Of a DNA stretch of 64,000 bases, positions 61,152-64,000 are shown in pieces. Source of the DNA: Tichowtungia aerotolerans (lineage in GTDB: Bacteria > Verrucomicrobiota > Kiritimatiellia > Kiritimatiellales > Tichowtungiaceae). The DNA lies in contig NZ_CP047593.1 of the NCBI RefSeq assembly GCF_009905215.1, positions 1,988,900-2,052,899 of the forward strand, written 5' to 3'. The notes beneath the pieces were generated by a model, which ran no database searches, was not told where the DNA came from, and worked only from the letters and a program-made list of their open reading frames with translations. Each line of letters starts with the position of its first letter. Position 1 is the stretch's first letter. The position numbers were made by a program, and so were the translations under genes.

Positions 61152-62047
61152 CAGGCCTCCTGTTTTGCGGTCGGACATGAACTGCTGCTTGAGCAGCTGC
61201 TGCAGCCGCTGTCACATGTGGCGGGTTCTTTTCCGGGCAGCAGTTGCAGCGCTGTATCAATCTGTTCGACCGCTTTTTCAAAAGCGACTGCAGTGGCGGA
61301 CTCGCCGTGGTGCTCCAGAAAACTGCGGCCTTCGTCGCCGCAAAGGCCGATGGCGGGATCGATGGGAATCCGTCCGAGAAATGCTTCGTTGAATTTTTCG
61401 GCGGTTTTGCGTCCGCCGTCTTTTCCGAACAGATGAACTTCTTCGCCGCACTTCGGGCAGACGAATCCGCTCATGTTTTCAAGGATTCCAAGGATTGGAA
61501 GATTGAGTTTGCGGCAGAACTGAATGGACTTGCGCACATCGGCGGCTGCGATTTCCTGAGGTGTGGTGACCACCACGCCGCCATCGGGAGAGTTGATCAG
61601 CTGGCAGACGGAAAGCGGTTCGTCACCGGTGCCGGGCGGGCAGTCGATAATCAGATAGTCGAGACGGCCCCAGTTCACCTGTCCAAGCATTTGCTCAAGA
61701 ATGCCGTTTTTTGCCGGTCCGCGTACGATGATGGCCTGGTCAGGATGTGCAATCATGAAACCGGCGGACATCAGTTTGATTCCGTTTGCGGTGACCGGAT
61801 TGATCGCGTCATTCGTCTGCGTGGCGGTCTGTCCGACCAGATTGAACAGCGTCGGGACGCTGGGGCCATGGATATCGGCATCGAGCAGGCCGACCGAAAA
61901 TCCTTTTGCGGCCAGCGACATGGCCAGATTGGCCGACACTGTGCTTTTGCCGACGCCGCCCTTTCCGGACAGGACGACAATTTTATGTTTGATGGCGCTC
62001 ATTCGCAGTTGAACTGCGGACGGTTCGTTTACTTCATGTTCTGACAT
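61151..62047 (-). CDS. Mrp/NBP35-type iron-sulfur cluster carrier ATPase
   Basis: About 298 residues with the deviant Walker A SGKGGVGKSTVSANLA, LDADIHGPSVPTLF, and the FVCPKCGEEVHLFG cysteine pair of the family. It binds and transfers 4Fe-4S clusters. It ends in a cysteine-rich tail (CDSGCSSCSSSSSC). GGGAG precedes the ATG at 62047, which overlaps the MinD-like gene by 19 bases. Confidence 0.93.
   Translation of the reverse strand: MSEHEVNEPSAVQLRMSAIKHKIVVLSGKGGVGKSTVSANLAMSLAAKGFSVGLLDADIHGPSVPTLFNLVGQTATQTNDAINPVTANGIKLMSAGFMIAHPDQAIIVRGPAKNGILEQMLGQVNWGRLDYLIIDCPPGTGDEPLSVCQLINSPDGGVVVTTPQEIAAADVRKSIQFCRKLNLPILGILENMSGFVCPKCGEEVHLFGKDGGRKTAEKFNEAFLGRIPIDPAIGLCGDEGRSFLEHHGESATAVAFEKAVEQIDTALQLLPGKEPATCDSGCSSCSSSSSCPTAKQEA
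61486..61500. repeat. TTCCAA-N3-TTGGAA palindrome, copy 14
   Basis: Perfect copy (spacer GGA) inside the mrp-like gene, encoding part of LPILGILEN. Confidence 0.9.
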
Positions 62048-62898
62048 ATTTTCTCCCACAAGGTTTTGATTGAGGTTGCTGCGGGTCCATCGTTCCACTC
62101 CACGATGCTTCGTGCCTGAATCTGGGCGTGAGTAATGGAGGCGTCGTATGGAATCCGCTCTAAAACAGTTGCTCCGGCCTGAACCGCGGCATCTTCGATG
62201 CGCGCGCTCATTTCCGGGTTAATATCCCATTTATTGACGCTGATAAAAGCCGGGATTTTAAAATGTCGCGTCAGTTCGAGCACGCGCAGCAGGTCATGTT
62301 TGCCGGAAAGGGTTGGTTCTGTAATTACCAATACGGCGTCGGTTCCGCCGATGGAGGCGATGACCGGGCAGCCGGTTCCGGGCGGGCCATCGATGATCAG
62401 CCAGTCCGCTTCGGTCTTTTCCGCGAGCTGTTTCGCCTGTTGTCGCACCGTATTAACCAGTTTGCCTGAATTTTCGGCGGCGATTTCCAGTTTTGCGTGC
62501 ACCATCGGTCCGTAGCGGGTGTCCGAGTGGAACCAGTTGCCGCACAGACATTCCGGAAAGTCGATCGCTTTGGCGGGACAGAATTGCACACAGACGCCGC
62601 ATCCTTCGCAGGCGAACGGATTGATGCGGAATGTTCCATCCTGTTCGATTACGGCATCGAAGCGGCAGAGTTCCATGCACTGTCCGCATCCGGTGCATTC
62701 ATTTTCGCGGATGACGGCTTCGTGCCCGCTGAAAAATTCATGCTGTTCCTGAACATCGGGGTTCAGCAGCAGATACAGATCGGCAGCGTCGACATCGCAG
62801 TCTGCCAGTACTGCATTCCGGGCCAATGCTGCAAATGAACCGGTGACGCTGGTTTTTCCGGTTCCGCCTTTTCCGCTGATAATGACCAGTTCCTTCAT
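62029..62898 (-). CDS. MinD-like ATPase with ferredoxin insert (second copy)
   Basis: A 289-residue P-loop ATPase (SGKGGTGKTSVTGSFA) with two 4Fe-4S motifs inserted after residue 60 (CTGCGQCMELCRFDA and CEGCGVCVQFCPAKA). It pairs with the homologous 62895 gene; together they match the two ferredoxin-MinD ATPases of orange-protein clusters. It overlaps its upstream neighbour by four bases (ATGA). Confidence 0.92.
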   Translation of the reverse strand: MKELVIISGKGGTGKTSVTGSFAALARNAVLADCDVDAADLYLLLNPDVQEQHEFFSGHEAVIRENECTGCGQCMELCRFDAVIEQDGTFRINPFACEGCGVCVQFCPAKAIDFPECLCGNWFHSDTRYGPMVHAKLEIAAENSGKLVNTVRQQAKQLAEKTEADWLIIDGPPGTGCPVIASIGGTDAVLVITEPTLSGKHDLLRVLELTRHFKIPAFISVNKWDINPEMSARIEDAAVQAGATVLERIPYDASITHAQIQARSIVEWNDGPAATSIKTLWEKICQNMK

Positions 62899-63731
62899 TG
62901 GGAAACCTCCGTCTGGATGCTGCGGATGATGTTGCGGAACCCGGCGTTCAGCGCCGGCTCGGCCTGCAAAAGGCTGTCACCGCGTGAGTAGGCTTTTGCA
63001 ATTTCCCGTGATTCGGGAATCTGCAGCAGAATCGAAATGGTTTCTTCCTCGCAGTAGCGGACAACCCGGTCATCGCCGGCGTCGGAGCGATTGATCACAA
63101 CGCTGAAGGGGAGCCCAAGTTTACGAACGGTTTCCACCGCCAGCTTCAGATCGTTGAGGCCGAACGGAGTGGGCTCGGTGACGAGCACGACAAAATCACA
63201 GCCGGAGACTGCGGTAATCATCGGACAGGACGTCCCGGGCGGAGAATCAATGATGACCGGCAGGTCGGGGGCTGCTTTTTTTGCAGCCCGGATCAGCGGC
63301 GGAGCCATGGCGCAGCCGATCTTCAGGCGGCCTTCGAGCGTTGTGATGGTTCCGCTTTGTCCGCAGCTCAGTTCGCCGATCACTTTGGGGATTTCTGTAA
63401 TGGCATTGGCCGGACAGATTCGAGTGCATCCACCGCAGCTGTGGCACAGTTCCGGAAAAACCATGACCCCTTTGCCTGCGACCGCAATGGCATTATAGGT
63501 GCAAAAACTGCTGCAGGCGCCGCAGCCTGTGCATTTTTCGGCGTCAATGTTCGGCACCGGTATAGTTACGTCTGTCCGGGATTTCAGCCCGGGTTTCAGA
63601 AAGAATGCACTGTTGGGTTCTTCGACGTCGCTATCGATCAGGCAAACTGGAGAGTCAAAAGCCTGAGCCAGCGCAACAGATACGGTGGTTTTGCCGGTGC
63701 CGCCTTTCCCGGATGCTACTGCAATTTTCAT
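62895..63731 (-). CDS. MinD-like ATPase with ferredoxin insert (first copy)
   Basis: A 278-residue P-loop ATPase (ASGKGGTGKTTVSVALA) with 4Fe-4S motifs CTGCGACSSFCTYNA and CHSCGGCTRICPANA. GGAGAAAGCGAAAC precedes the ATG at 63731; the longer frame upstream overlaps the DUF89 gene and is not needed. It probably forms a hetero- or homodimer with the 62029 product. Confidence 0.92.
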   Translation of the reverse strand: MKIAVASGKGGTGKTTVSVALAQAFDSPVCLIDSDVEEPNSAFFLKPGLKSRTDVTIPVPNIDAEKCTGCGACSSFCTYNAIAVAGKGVMVFPELCHSCGGCTRICPANAITEIPKVIGELSCGQSGTITTLEGRLKIGCAMAPPLIRAAKKAAPDLPVIIDSPPGTSCPMITAVSGCDFVVLVTEPTPFGLNDLKLAVETVRKLGLPFSVVINRSDAGDDRVVRYCEEETISILLQIPESREIAKAYSRGDSLLQAEPALNAGFRNIIRSIQTEVSQ

Positions 63732-64000
63732 TGTTTCGCTTTCTCCATCAGAACGTGTGTTCCAAGCGGCTGTCCGGAGGCGTTGGCCACCATGGGACAT
63801 TTTACCTTAAAGAGGAAAAAGATCTGCCGTGGATTTTCGTTGAGGGTTTCGAAATTTCCCTGGCCCTTTGAGATAACCAGATCGGCAGAGTTGAAAAGGG
63901 CGCGGAACTTATCATTGCACTGTTCCAGATCGGTTCCCGGAACATCGTTACCGTTTCCAATGATTGGAACCAGGTCGTGAAGACCCGCAAGGCGGGCATC
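63728..64000 (-). CDS. DUF89/ARMT1-like protein (3' part only, cut by window edge)
   Basis: I read this frame directly from the minus strand: it is open from base 64000 to a TGA at 63730-63728. The 90 residues include VPIIGNGNDVPGTDL and LVISKGQGNFETL, then IFFLFKVKCPMVA; this pattern is typical of the DUF89 (ARMT1-like, metal-dependent phosphatase) family C-terminus. The stop overlaps the start of the MinD-like gene (ATGA). The N-terminus lies outside the window. Confidence 0.8.
   Translation of the reverse strand, partial: DARLAGLHDLVPIIGNGNDVPGTDLEQCNDKFRALFNSADLVISKGQGNFETLNENPRQIFFLFKVKCPMVANASGQPLGTHVLMEKAKQ
63955..63969. repeat. TTCCAA-N3-TTGGAA palindrome, copy 15
   Basis: Perfect copy (spacer TGA) inside the truncated DUF89 gene, encoding V-P-I-I-G-N. 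Confidence 0.9.

Noticed and set aside
58915-63731. A nitrogen-fixation gene cluster
   Set aside because: The NifX-like and MinD-like proteins are not accompanied by NifHDK, NifB or NifEN; the set fits ORP-type clusters better.
63802-63999. A 65-codon minus-strand frame at the window end
   Set aside because: The neighbouring frame encodes a recognisable DUF89 C-terminus that overlaps the next start codon; this one is its shadow.
1-64000. CRISPR arrays, tRNA or rRNA genes, transposases
   Set aside because: No regularly spaced direct repeats of CRISPR type, no recognisable tRNA or rRNA sequence and no transposase-like protein were seen; the short repeats present are inverted or scattered palindromes.

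Overview
Organism. The window looks like chromosomal DNA of an anaerobic, polysaccharide-degrading bacterium of the PVC group, most like Kiritimatiellota (Pontiella-type) or a related Verrucomicrobiota lineage. This is inferred from three things: many secreted LamG / sialidase-fold / sulfatase / SGNH proteins with calcium-binding C-terminal modules, several SSF-type sugar symporters, and an anaerobe-type operon of MinD/Mrp/NifX-like proteins. No rRNA, tRNA or CRISPR array was recognised.

Layout. (1) 1-12.4 kb, + strand: a truncated Gfo/Idh/MocA oxidoreductase, an SSF symporter, a sialidase-fold protein, two paralogous secreted double-LamG proteins (the second carries an added sialate O-acetylesterase-type domain) and a large secreted glycosidase-like protein, closed by a strong bidirectional hairpin. 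(2) 12.7-17.6 kb: an isomerase/FGGY kinase pair on the minus strand with a divergent AraC regulator, then a second AraC regulator. (3) 17.7-30.3 kb, + strand: nucleoside hydrolase, SSF symporter, DHDPS/NAL-family aldolase, sialidase-fold protein, SGNH esterase, sulfatase, and a tandem LamG family ending in a LamG-sialidase. (4) 30.4-44.8 kb: a third AraC regulator (paralogue of the second), then secreted LamG/FG-GAP and beta-helix proteins, a LamG protein, SSF symporter, nucleoside hydrolase, aldolase and L-fucose isomerase. (5) 44.9-49.4 kb: ordinary single genes, including a glycosyltransferase with an apparent frameshift. (6) 49.4-56.7 kb, minus strand: an envelope operon (ArsR, MMPL/RND transporter, LolA-like carrier, beta-barrel protein, DUF302, DUF2892) interrupted by two small genes bracketed by inverted repeats. 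(7) 56.8-64 kb: homocysteine S-methyltransferase, MFS transporter, and a tightly overlapping minus-strand operon resembling the orange-protein (ORP) clusters of anaerobes.

How it fits together. Regions 1-4 make a glycan utilisation locus: secreted lectin-like proteins, esterases, a sulfatase and glycosidase-like proteins would release sugars, SSF symporters import them, and isomerases, a kinase, nucleoside-hydrolase-family hydrolases and pyruvate-type aldolases process them. The presence of L-fucose isomerase and a sulfatase points to a fucose-containing, perhaps sulfated, glycan; the sialidase folds and NAL-family enzymes leave sialic-acid-like sugars possible.

Most notable signals. A conserved ~34-bp operator fused to a sigma70-like promoter occurs at 17628, 25994, 31425 and 37862, at a near-constant distance from the first start codon, and two copies lie beside the two paralogous AraC genes; this predicts one regulon spanning several catabolic units. 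A 15-bp palindrome, TTCCAA-N3-TTGGAA, occurs at least 15 times in perfect form, 12 of them in the last 21 kb. The envelope operon carries families of inverted repeats, both empty and enclosing a gene.
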